Notes under the pieces: generated by a model
What the model saw: the letters and a program-made list of their open reading frames with translations, nothing else
What the model was told of the DNA's origin: nothing
The model's database searches: none
Assembly: GCA_945904015.1 (NCBI GenBank)
Contig: CAMDPK010000008.1
Span: 1-64,000 of the forward strand
DNA: 64,000 bases
Direction of reading: 5' to 3'
From: Candidatus Kuenenia stuttgartensis
GTDB lineage: Bacteria; Planctomycetota; Planctomycetia; Planctomycetales; Planctomycetaceae
Made by a program: the position numbers and the translations under genes
Shown here: positions 45,056 through 53,289 of the stretch, piece by piece
Numbering within the stretch: position 1 is the stretch's first letter
Layout of the letters: each line of letters begins with the position of its first letter

Positions 45056-47403
45056 TTGACGAACTGAAACCGGTTGAAGCAGAAGCACGCCAACTAATCA
45101 GCGAAACTCCTTTTTCGGTGAGCGCTCGCGTGGCGATGCAGCTTGGCCGCGAGAGCATTTCAAGTTCAGTAACAGCCATTCTTGAACTCGTGAAGAATGC
45201 TTACGACGCGGATGCCGAAGTCGTCCGAATTCGTTTCGCCGGATTGAATACGCCTTTGGTGACGATGGCCATTGAGGATGACGGCAAAGGAATGTCGTTG
45301 GAGGAACTCAAGGCTAACTGGATGACCATTGGCACAGCGAACAAGGCGCAGGCAAGAAGGTCGAACCGCAAGAAACGAGTGATGACGGGCGAAAAGGGAC
45401 TCGGCCGCCTAGGCCTAGACCGACTTTGCAGCCGGACCCGCTTGCAATCCGTCACGCTCGGCGCTGGCGAGGCTGTGGAGCTCGATGTCGACTGGCAGAA
45501 ATACGAACTGGCTGGGCAGTCTCGCTTGGAGGAAGTTGCTCATCCGCTCTTTCGCATTCCCGATTTACAGCACGATCCGCTGACCGGCCTTACGCGCGAC
45601 TATGCTAAAGGCACATGCTTGATCCTTGAGGGTCTCAAAGACAAATGGGATGAGATGGCGATTGCTGCGTTACAGAGCGAATTATCGCTGCTGATTTCGC
45701 CGTTTCACGCACAGGATGATTTCCGCGTTGAGTTGGATACAGCGGGTGTCCATTCCAAACTCGATGGTGTTATTGCGCCTGACTCCACTGTGCTCAACAA
45801 CGCGTACTGGAAAGTCGTCGGCACGATTCGCGACGACGGGACTGTGGACATGCAGATGTCGTCTCAATTGCACGAGACGGCGTTTCATCGACAGCCCGTC
45901 CGATGGACTGAGTTCATCAAGGGCGAAGGCGAGATGCCGAAGTGCGGAGCGCTACGATTTGAGTTCTACTTCTTTCATCGCGGAGAATTAGATTCCCCGG
46001 GGCAGTCTTTGAAACTCCCACAACTCAGAACTTTTTTGAAAGGCAACCAGGGCATCCGTATTTACCGCGATGGCTTCCGGGTTAAGCCTTATGGCGAACC
46101 AAATGGCGAAGGCGATTGGCTCAAATTGGGATACCGCCGCACAATCAACCCGGAAGGTGTGAAACAGAAAGGCGGAAACTGGAAAGTCGGCTACAACCAA
46201 GTTGTCGGTGCCGTTTTCCTCAGTCGAGACAAAAATGAGGCGCTAATCGACCAGACGAACCGGGAAGGTTTGGTAATAGGAGAACCTTTCCGGCATCTCT
46301 ACATCTTCGCTGAAAAAGTGCTGACGTTTTTCGAAAAGCACCACACGAAATTCGAACGAGCACGGAGTGAAACGCCAGCAAAGGCATCGGATGAAGTATC
46401 AAATGCGAAGGACTCGGCAGCGGAGGCGGATGCTGCACTAAAGGAGCTAGATGAACTCACTAAAAAAATTGCCATGCGTGTCTTGCCTACCTCCGAATCC
46501 GCTCCCATCTCTTCGACGGATGGAGACTTGGGGCAGAATCTCGCGCGTGTCAATCAGATAAATCAGACACTCGGGAAAAAGGTGAAGGCGCTTGAGGAGA
46601 GCGTAAAGCAGGAGAACATCCACCGAGTTCAAATGGAGCATGAGAAGAACACGTTGGCGAATCTCGCTTCGCTGGGAATCTTGGCCGCCTGCTTCGGCCA
46701 CGAGACGGAGGGCTGGGCAAACACCGTGCAGGCAAACTCTCTATGGCTCGAACGTAATCTGCCGACGTACTTCTTCTTTTCCAAAGAGTCAGAGGAAGCG
46801 GAGGTGCGCGAGGCTTTGACTGACCTTCGCACGGACTCGAAGAGACTTCAGACCTTCGCCGCGTTCGCCATCGGTAATGTCCGGCCCGACAAGCGTCGGC
46901 AGCGTGACTTTTGCATCAAGAAATTGGCACTCGATGTGTTTACCGTCTTCAGGGAATCGCTCCAGAATCAAAAGAGTATCGAGACCGATCTGAACAACGT
47001 GCCCCCACACGAATGCCTAATTCACGCGTACCCGATCGATTGGGAATGCATTTTCGCCAACTTGATCACGAATGCGATGTGGGCTATCAACAAGCACCAG
47101 GGCTCACGCAAAATCCGCTTCTCAATTACAGCGGATGCGACGCACTACGTCCTCACTTTTGATGATAGCGGCTTCGGTTTGGAGGCAGGCACGGAGGAAC
47201 AAGTCTTCGACGCAGGCTTTTCCACCAAACGAAACAAGAAAGGTGAGACGGAAGGAACCGGAATGGGTCTCTATATCGTGAAATCGTTCGTTGAAGAAAA
47301 CACTGGAGGCACAGTTCGTGCGATCGCAACGGGTGAATTGGGCGGCGCGTGTTTCGTCATAACGGTCCCTAAAGCTCTCCTGCCGTCAGAAACCGACAAA
47401 TGA
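45052..47403 (+). CDS. Dual GHKL ATPase, MORC/Hsp90-like plus histidine-kinase-like
   Basis: 783 residues with two ATPase modules. N-terminal module: ELVKNAYDADA at 45-55, DDGKGM at 76-81 and GEKGLGRLG at 113-121, as in MORC/MutL/Hsp90-type GHKL enzymes. Next comes a transducer-like part to about residue 440 and a coiled coil (about 440-535). H550 in FGHETEGW is placed like the histidine of HisKA domains. The C-terminal module carries N-box NLITNAMWAIN (670-680), DSGFGL (705-710) and GTGMGL (735-740), as in histidine kinases. No signal peptide or membrane helix. It overlaps both neighbours by ATGA. Proposed role: sensing or regulated ATP-driven clamp coupled to the receiver protein. Confidence 0.88.
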   Translation: MIDELKPVEAEARQLISETPFSVSARVAMQLGRESISSSVTAILELVKNAYDADAEVVRIRFAGLNTPLVTMAIEDDGKGMSLEELKANWMTIGTANKAQARRSNRKKRVMTGEKGLGRLGLDRLCSRTRLQSVTLGAGEAVELDVDWQKYELAGQSRLEEVAHPLFRIPDLQHDPLTGLTRDYAKGTCLILEGLKDKWDEMAIAALQSELSLLISPFHAQDDFRVELDTAGVHSKLDGVIAPDSTVLNNAYWKVVGTIRDDGTVDMQMSSQLHETAFHRQPVRWTEFIKGEGEMPKCGALRFEFYFFHRGELDSPGQSLKLPQLRTFLKGNQGIRIYRDGFRVKPYGEPNGEGDWLKLGYRRTINPEGVKQKGGNWKVGYNQVVGAVFLSRDKNEALIDQTNREGLVIGEPFRHLYIFAEKVLTFFEKHHTKFERARSETPAKASDEVSNAKDSAAEADAALKELDELTKKIAMRVLPTSESAPISSTDGDLGQNLARVNQINQTLGKKVKALEESVKQENIHRVQMEHEKNTLANLASLGILAACFGHETEGWANTVQANSLWLERNLPTYFFFSKESEEAEVREALTDLRTDSKRLQTFAAFAIGNVRPDKRRQRDFCIKKLALDVFTVFRESLQNQKSIETDLNNVPPHECLIHAYPIDWECIFANLITNAMWAINKHQGSRKIRFSITADATHYVLTFDDSGFGLEAGTEEQVFDAGFSTKRNKKGETEGTGMGLYIVKSFVEENTGGTVRAIATGELGGACFVITVPKALLPSETDK

Positions 47404-48038
47404 ATCCAGATACCGTCTATCTAGTCGATGAGAATGAAGAGCAGCGTCGGACGTATACTCGCACGCTGAATGAACTATTCAGGGACGATGGCCTCGTCAT
47501 CAAAGCCCTGGCACCATTTCCGACTCCTGCCGACTACGCCAAACTCGTAGCAGACGGAAACATTGCGGCGCTCATCCTCGACCAAAAGATGGAAGATGGT
47601 GGCGTAGCGTATTCCGGCACTCAATTGTCTGCCCACCTGCGCGGCATCGCACCCAAGCTGCCGATTTTCATCCTCTCAAACTACACCGACTACCGCGATC
47701 TCTTCGAGGATGGTGAGGGCGACGTCGAGTCTATCGTTGCCAAGAAAGACCTCACTGACCCCACGACACATGCCGCTCAAGTCTTCAAAGCGCGTTTTCT
47801 CCGGCGACTGAGCGGTTTTGCTGATCTGCTTGACGAGCGGGCGAAGCGCTACCATGACCTGCTCGTGAAAAGCCTGCGCGAGAAACTTACGCCCGAAGAA
47901 GAAAAGGAGATCGGATTATTGGAGGACGAGCGAATTGTTCCCCAGCAAGCAGCAGAGATTGGCGACATCAAGGCACTTGAGGCAGCGATTGCCGAACTTC
48001 GCAAGCGGATGCGTCCCGATGAACTCTCCCAGCAATGA
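47400..48038 (+). CDS. Stand-alone receiver-domain protein
   Basis: 212 residues. N-terminal REC domain with all phospho-transfer residues: acidic D10-E11, acceptor D61 (ILDQKM), S93 (ILSNYTD) and K115 or K116 (AKKDL). After residue 120 the chain is helical and ends in AEIGDIKALEAAIAELRKRM. No DNA-binding or enzymatic output domain is seen. It is therefore likely to work through partner binding. It overlaps the ATPase stop and the HNH start by 4 bases each. The partner kinase is most simply the upstream ATPase. Confidence 0.85.
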   Translation: MNPDTVYLVDENEEQRRTYTRTLNELFRDDGLVIKALAPFPTPADYAKLVADGNIAALILDQKMEDGGVAYSGTQLSAHLRGIAPKLPIFILSNYTDYRDLFEDGEGDVESIVAKKDLTDPTTHAAQVFKARFLRRLSGFADLLDERAKRYHDLLVKSLREKLTPEEEKEIGLLEDERIVPQQAAEIGDIKALEAAIAELRKRMRPDELSQQ

Positions 48039-48718
48039 CGACTTCCATGATTGAATTCTTTGCTCCGCTGAAGCGTCGCGCCGCATACACGGTCAATAGG
48101 ACCAAGAAGGGCGACAAATTCTACAGCTATGAATATTTTCGAGAGCACTTTCGCGACGAGATTGCGGAGGATTGTGCGTGCCGATGTGTGTATTGCGACT
48201 CCCACGAGATGCACGTCGGGGGACGTGAATCCATGGAGCTTGACCATTTTCGGCCTTGGTCACGCCCGGAGTTCGCTCACCTCAAAAATGATCCAGCCAA
48301 TTTCCACCACGCTTGTGGACGTTGCAATCGACTCAAAGGTGCCGCATGGCCTTCGACGCACGAGACCGAACCTCACGATGGCACGGTCGGCTTTGTGGAT
48401 CCATTCACAGACGACCGCCGCCAGTATTTTGATGTTCGGGCTGATGGAACGCTGGTTTGCAAAAAGCATCCCGCAACTTACATAGCCAAGCTACTTCAAC
48501 TGGACCGCCCATTTCTCAAACTGCTGCGCCTTCGCCGCATCCTCCGGGCCGAACTTTCCGCCTATACAGAGACGATGCATCTGAAAATAAAAGCCGTAGC
48601 TGCGGGCGAAGGAAGCCTTACTGCGGAACAGGTGGCTGCTGAATGGCTCAAATTTCGAGAATACCAGCAACTCTTGGAGCTATGTGATGCCCCTCTCGAT
48701 AGCCAACGAGGACATTGA
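48035..48718 (+). CDS. HNH endonuclease
   Basis: 227 residues. The HNH/McrA-type site is CVYC (residues 51-54), LDHFRPWSR (69-77), then NFHHACGRCNRLKG (89-102), giving two Zn-binding Cys pairs, the catalytic His and the Asn. The start at 48035 is supported by the ATGA overlap with the preceding gene. A later ATG at 48047 is less favoured. Presumed effector of the operon, acting on DNA. No specificity domain is recognised apart from the helical C-terminus. Confidence 0.9.
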   Translation: MTTSMIEFFAPLKRRAAYTVNRTKKGDKFYSYEYFREHFRDEIAEDCACRCVYCDSHEMHVGGRESMELDHFRPWSRPEFAHLKNDPANFHHACGRCNRLKGAAWPSTHETEPHDGTVGFVDPFTDDRRQYFDVRADGTLVCKKHPATYIAKLLQLDRPFLKLLRLRRILRAELSAYTETMHLKIKAVAAGEGSLTAEQVAAEWLKFREYQQLLELCDAPLDSQRGH

Positions 48719-48881
48719 CGGCTTGGTCGCAGCTCTCGGTGGTGCCGGCAAGTTCTTCCTTGGTGCGGAGTGTCACCCTCCAGAAGACATCAGGATCGAG
48801 CGCGGCCGGGCGGATGGAGACTGCATCGTTCATTTCGACTTAGCGTTCGCGAGGATGAAGTCGACTAGCTCTTGGCACTGA
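48687..48881 (+). CDS. Possible small ORF overlapping the HNH end and island edge
   Basis: 64 codons, starting MPLSIANEDIDGLVAALGGA and ending ARMKSTSSWH. The first two thirds look protein-like (AGKFFLGAECHPPEDIRIERG). The last part overlaps the end of the esterase gene on the other strand and is probably shadow. It could be the truncated start of a fifth operon gene, cut at the island boundary. No homologue recognised. Confidence 0.3.
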   Translation: MPLSIANEDIDGLVAALGGAGKFFLGAECHPPEDIRIERGRADGDCIVHFDLAFARMKSTSSWH

Positions 48882-49639
48882 AAGAAGCCGGGCCACATGT
48901 TGTGGCCTTGTCCGGCGGGAATGATGAGTTGCATCTCGCCGCCGAGAGCTTCTTATCGCTTTCGCACCTCGCCGGAATTGGCTTCGAGCGGGACGACTTT
49001 GTCGACGTCGCCGTGGATTGCGAAGAGCGGCACTTTCGCCTTGGCCAGCGCGGCGAGTCGGTCGATTGGATTGTGCTCAGTGAGTTGTGCTGTGAGTTCG
49101 TCCGGCTTCAGGCGGTAAGCGCCGCTGGCTTTGGGAACTCCGGGATAGCTGGCGATGTTGCAGACGGGATAGATACCCGCGAAGCCGCCGACTTTGTCGG
49201 CGTTCTCGACGGCCCAGCCCAGAGTCATCAGTCCGCCACGACTGCGGCCGAGCAGCACTGGCTTCGGTGCGAAGCCGCGTTTCTCGGTCAGCTCGCGATG
49301 AAGTGCCGAGAACAACTTGCGGCCATCCGGGCTGCCGAACGACTCGCCGACATCGATCCCTGCGATCGCGATGCCGGCTTTCGTGAAACGTTCAAACATC
49401 CAACGCTCTTCGGTGCCCGGCAGATTGGGAAGTGTCGGTGCGTACCACACCCACGGAGTCGGACCGTCGGACTTCTTGTCTGGCGGAATCACAAATGCGG
49501 TTCGTCCCTCGACGCGAAACACCTCGCCCGGCATCGGCAGCTTCTTGTCGGGCGGAGGCGATTCTGGTTTCTGAGCCTCAGCGGCTGTCGCGGCCGAGCA
49601 AACAATCAGCAAAACAAGAATGCGCTTCGTGTTTTTCAT
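48830..49639 (-). pseudogene. Secreted alpha/beta hydrolase (esterase) with premature stop
   Basis: Signal peptide MKNTKRILVLLIVCSAATAA, then an alpha/beta-hydrolase: nucleophile Ser in LLGRSRGGLMTLGW, catalytic Asp in HGDVDKVVPLEANSG. The frame stops at 48953-48955 (TAA) after 228 residues. The same frame continues downstream for 40 more residues (QLIIPAGQGHNMWPGFFQ...) to TGA at 48830-48832, including the catalytic His of GHNMW. The ancestral codon was probably TAC or TAT (Tyr). The product as written lacks His and should be inactive, unless this is a sequencing error. Neighbour: operon end and amidohydrolase. Confidence 0.85.
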
Positions 49640-49661
49640 CGTTCAGCCTTTCACGGGAGAC

Positions 49662-49761
49662 GTAGGGTGGGACCAGCGGCGCTTCGACGCGCCGGCCCAC
49701 CAGAAATAATGTGATCAAAAGATGGTGGGCCGGCGCTCGATGCGAGCTTGTCCCACCCTAC
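49662..49761. repeat. GTAG...CTAC palindromic element, 100 bp, intergenic
   Basis: The left arm at 49662-49701 and right arm at 49724-49761 pair at both ends (GTAGGGTGGGAC and GCGCCGGCCCACC) with a diverged middle. It lies between the esterase start and the end of the amidohydrolase gene. Confidence 0.75.
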
Positions 49762-49801
49762 ACGAAATTTTCAACAGGCTCTCGTGAGTTGGGCGACCCG
49801 A

Positions 49802-50755
49802 TCAGCCAATCCGAAGCAGCTTCTTCGCGTTCTCGAAGAGGATTTTCCGCTCGGCGGTTTTGTTGGGAGCGAGCTTCCGGATTGCGGCGATCGTTTGCGA
49901 ACCGGAGCATTTCGGCCCCATCCCGACATGATCGTCGCAGTCGCTGCCGTAGAGGATCTTGTTTTGATGGCGGTCGAGGAAGCCGCGCGTGTGGTCTTCG
50001 TCGCGAGTCAACGCATTCAGGCCGGAGCCGGCCGACATGTCGGCAAACATGTTCGGGTAGTCGGCCAGATAGCGATCGGTCAGTCCGCCGGGGGTCACCT
50101 TTCCCTTGGGATACAGCACAGTCTGATCGGCGTGATTCTTGTCGATGTTGGCCCACCAGGTCTGAGCATGACCGACGAAGTTCGTCTTCGGATATTTTTC
50201 GAGCATCTTGTGCAATCGCTCGAAGCCCAAGTTGTAGGTGCTGTGCTGGAAGTGCATGAGAATCGGGACTCGGTACTCACCCGCCAGCTTGTAGAGGACT
50301 TGGCTTTCGGCCGAGTCACATTCGACTCCGAACTTTTGCTCGCCGATGATGATTCCGCCGTTGTCGAGGTACTTGGCAATCTCAGCGCGGGCTTCCGGTA
50401 GATCAGTCACCTCGTTGGCTCCGAAGAAGAACTCTTTCGGATGCTGCCGCGACATTGTCAGCGCGGTCTCATTGCCGCCGGCACCCACTCCGCCGAGAGC
50501 ATTGTGTTTGCCATCGGCGGTGGAAGGCCGTTTGACGGCACTCCCGGCTGGCAGCAGGATCGTCTGCGTGACTCCCATCGCCCGCTGGTGAGCGATTAAC
50601 TGCTCGGCAGTTCGCTCGCGATAGTTGGTGTGCTGGTGAATGTCGATGATCGGCTCAGCCACCGCGTCGTCCGCCCCGCGCGCCAACGACGACAGAGCGA
50701 CGACGCTGCCCGACAACGATGTCACCAAGAAACCACGACGAGACAATTGGCTCAT
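49802..50755 (-). CDS. Secreted amidohydrolase (metal-dependent TIM barrel)
   Basis: 317 residues with a Tat-type signal (LSRRGFLVTSLSGSVVALSS). Metal-site motifs of the amidohydrolase-2 fold: IIDIHQHTNY (HxH) near the mature N-terminus, PILMHFQHST in the middle, NFVGHAQTWW, and the metal Asp of LYGSDCDDHVG near the end. Substrate unknown. Divergent from the M14 peptidase gene, with 160 bases between starts. Confidence 0.87.
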   Translation of the reverse strand: MSQLSRRGFLVTSLSGSVVALSSLARGADDAVAEPIIDIHQHTNYRERTAEQLIAHQRAMGVTQTILLPAGSAVKRPSTADGKHNALGGVGAGGNETALTMSRQHPKEFFFGANEVTDLPEARAEIAKYLDNGGIIIGEQKFGVECDSAESQVLYKLAGEYRVPILMHFQHSTYNLGFERLHKMLEKYPKTNFVGHAQTWWANIDKNHADQTVLYPKGKVTPGGLTDRYLADYPNMFADMSAGSGLNALTRDEDHTRGFLDRHQNKILYGSDCDDHVGMGPKCSGSQTIAAIRKLAPNKTAERKILFENAKKLLRIG

Positions 50756-50915
50756 GGCGAACTCCGAAATGGGGGCAAGGCTTGTTGGTCATTGAGTTCC
50801 GCGAATAAAAGTCGGCGTAACGCAAGAATGATCCGACGATCTCAGGGATGCAAGCCGTCGCAGTCACTTGTCGCCGAGTTGCGGAGCAACTCCGCCACGT
50901 TAGGAGAACCTTCGT

Positions 50916-52208
50916 ATGCAACGCTTGTTGATCGTCGTGACCTTGTTGGCAACCGGTCTCGCCCTCGAAGGCCGCGTGTGTATTGCTGCCGATCCGCTGA
51001 CGGTGACGTCGGACTTTGAAGGAGCTTCCGTTCGCGAAGTTGAGATCGACGACGCCACTCGCAGCATCAGCTTCATTCCGGGCGGCGATCCCGTGCGAGG
51101 CTGGCCGTGTTGGTGGTACTTTCGAGTGAATGGGATCGCTCCCGGTGAGACGATCACTTTGCGACTACGTGGCTCAACAGCCACCGTCACGAAGCCGGGA
51201 GCACCGCCGCAGAAACCACTCGCGTCCGTCTGGTCGATGCCGGCTCAAGCGACGTTCTCTACCGACGGCAAGACTTGGCGGCACACCGAAAAAGGTCAGC
51301 GTCAGGACGAGTGGATGATCTACAAGCTCAAGCCGGAGTCCGCGTCGGTGTTCGTCGCCTGGGGACCGCCCTACACGCCGAGCACCGCCGCGAAATTCGT
51401 GCGCGAGATGAGCGAGAAGTCTCCGCACGCGAAAGCCACGGAGCTGTGTCGTTCGCGCGGCGATCGCGCGGTGCCGATGCTGCATGTGCAACAAGGCGAG
51501 CGGACCAAGGAGCAACGCTTTGGTGTCTGGGTTCAGGCTCGGCAACATGCCTGGGAGAGTGGTTCAAGCTGGGTGGCTCAGGGCTTCGCCGAATGGCTGC
51601 TCAGTGACGATGCGGATGCGGCTTGGCTGCGGCAGCACGCGGAGATTTTCATCGTCCCGATCATGGACGTGGACAACACCGCGTCGGGCAACGGCGGCAA
51701 GGACGCTCAGCCACAGGATCACAATCGGGACTGGTCCCCGCAGCCGCACTGGAACGAGATCATCGCGGCGCAGCGGATGGTCGGCGGTCTGATCGAAGAA
51801 GGTCGCATGGATGTCTTTCTCGATCTGCACAATCCCGCGCCCGATGATCCGACGTTCTTTTATGTCCTGTCGCCCGAACTCTTGAAGGAGCCGATGATCG
51901 GCCTGCGCGACCGCTTCATTCAGTTGGCCTATTCGCGGATCAGCAAGATCAAGCCTCTGATCCCGATGAGCAACAAACCCAAAGTGACCGGAGCCAATTA
52001 CCATCCGTTGTGGCGACAAATCAGCGCCAACTGGGTGAGTCTGAACGGCAATCCTCACACCGTCAGTCTGACCTTGGAGACGATCTGGAATTACCAGAAC
52101 AGCACGACCGAGGGCTACCGAGCCGTTGGCTCCAACCTCGCCGCCGCCGTTCGCGAGTATCTCGCCGAACGTCCCGTGAGGCAGTCACGAATGGCGTTGC
52201 TAGATTAA
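50916..52208 (+). CDS. Secreted M14 zinc carboxypeptidase
   Basis: 430 residues with a signal peptide ending at about CIAADP. The first 130 residues form a beta domain like the N-terminal domain of cytosolic-type M14 enzymes (IPGGDPVRGWPCWWYFRVNG). The catalytic domain has HxxE in ARQHAWES and the second zinc His in FLDLHNP. PHTVSLTLETIWN near the end resembles the family Glu region. It therefore belongs to the M14 family, probably the AGTPBP-like subgroup. GGAG lies upstream of the start. Likely periplasmic. Confidence 0.87.
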   Translation: MQRLLIVVTLLATGLALEGRVCIAADPLTVTSDFEGASVREVEIDDATRSISFIPGGDPVRGWPCWWYFRVNGIAPGETITLRLRGSTATVTKPGAPPQKPLASVWSMPAQATFSTDGKTWRHTEKGQRQDEWMIYKLKPESASVFVAWGPPYTPSTAAKFVREMSEKSPHAKATELCRSRGDRAVPMLHVQQGERTKEQRFGVWVQARQHAWESGSSWVAQGFAEWLLSDDADAAWLRQHAEIFIVPIMDVDNTASGNGGKDAQPQDHNRDWSPQPHWNEIIAAQRMVGGLIEEGRMDVFLDLHNPAPDDPTFFYVLSPELLKEPMIGLRDRFIQLAYSRISKIKPLIPMSNKPKVTGANYHPLWRQISANWVSLNGNPHTVSLTLETIWNYQNSTTEGYRAVGSNLAAAVREYLAERPVRQSRMALLD

Positions 52209-52270
52209 GCGGTTCCGCGTCCAATCCCCCCACTCCCTGCAACAGGCTCTTTGGACGAAGCCCCGCGCTC

Positions 52271-53179
52271 ATGACGGTATCGGAAACTCAGCCCTCGCGA
52301 CCGATCTTTGGCGGACTGGATTATCTCCGAGTCAGCGCCGTGGTCTTGGTCACCATCCAACATGCCGCCGCCATCTTGGGCGACAGAACTTGGATGACGT
52401 GGCGCGGAGTCAACGTCGGGCAGTTGGGGGTCGCCATCTTTCTGGCGATCAGCGGGTTCTTGGCGAGCCAAAGTCGGCAGGCCGCGTGGCCGTGGCTCGT
52501 GCAGCGATTGTGGCGCATCTATCCGGCGTTGTGGATCGTGATGGTGATTAGCTTCTGGCTGACATGGCTGAGCGGCTACAAGCAGTTCGATGCCTATCAA
52601 GTGTTCTCGCAGATGCTGGGACTGGGTTTCTTCACCCATCCCGACCACTTGGTCAATACGGCCACATGGTTCATCTCGGTGCTGCTGGTGTGTTATGTGG
52701 GCGCGTTCGTCGCGCGGGCCGTGAAGGCTCCGATCCTCATTGGCGTGGCCAGCAGCTTGGGATTTCTGGCGTGTGCATTCTGGGTGCCTGATCCGTCGTT
52801 TGTCGTGCATGTTTTCACATTCAGCGTGGCCTTTGTGGCTGGCGAAATCATGCAGACCTCAATGGTCTCGCGACTCTTGATGGTGACCGGCGGCTTGGCG
52901 ATTACGATAGGGATCGGCCTTGAGCCGCTGTTCCTCGGAGCCGGGCTGTCGCTGATCGCGGTTGGCCTGGCGCTGCGAGTTTCATCAGCGCTTCCGTTCA
53001 TTGGAGACCTGGCGGATGTGTCTTACGAGTACTATTTACTGCATGGAATTTTCTTGGTCGGCGTGCTGCATCGATTGCCTGGACCGCTCGTCTTCCGACT
53101 TTTGGTGGCGCTTTTGTCCGCGGTGATCACGGCCAAGTGCTTGCGTCTGGTCACTCAGCGCATCGAACACTGGAAGTGA
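52271..53179 (+). CDS. Acyltransferase-3 family membrane protein
   Basis: 302 residues, ATG at 52271 (MTVSETQPSRPIFGGLDYLR). Family features: LDYLRVSAVVLVTIQHA (with the family Arg and His near the start), GQLGVAIFLAISGFLASQSR, and ten or so TM helices (for example LWRIYPALWIVMVISFWLTW, DVSYEYYLLHGIFL). Such proteins acylate sugars, glycans or lipids on the membrane. The substrate is not evident. It follows the M14 gene by 62 bases and may be co-transcribed. Confidence 0.85.
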   Translation: MTVSETQPSRPIFGGLDYLRVSAVVLVTIQHAAAILGDRTWMTWRGVNVGQLGVAIFLAISGFLASQSRQAAWPWLVQRLWRIYPALWIVMVISFWLTWLSGYKQFDAYQVFSQMLGLGFFTHPDHLVNTATWFISVLLVCYVGAFVARAVKAPILIGVASSLGFLACAFWVPDPSFVVHVFTFSVAFVAGEIMQTSMVSRLLMVTGGLAITIGIGLEPLFLGAGLSLIAVGLALRVSSALPFIGDLADVSYEYYLLHGIFLVGVLHRLPGPLVFRLLVALLSAVITAKCLRLVTQRIEHWK

Positions 53180-53289
53180 GAGCGACGATCCGTCAAGTCG
53201 GGTTGGCTCCTGCCGACCATCATCGTCGATTGGCTCAGGATGCTGGCTTGCGGGACGGTGTGAATTGCAAATTCTTGAGGGGACGTTTC

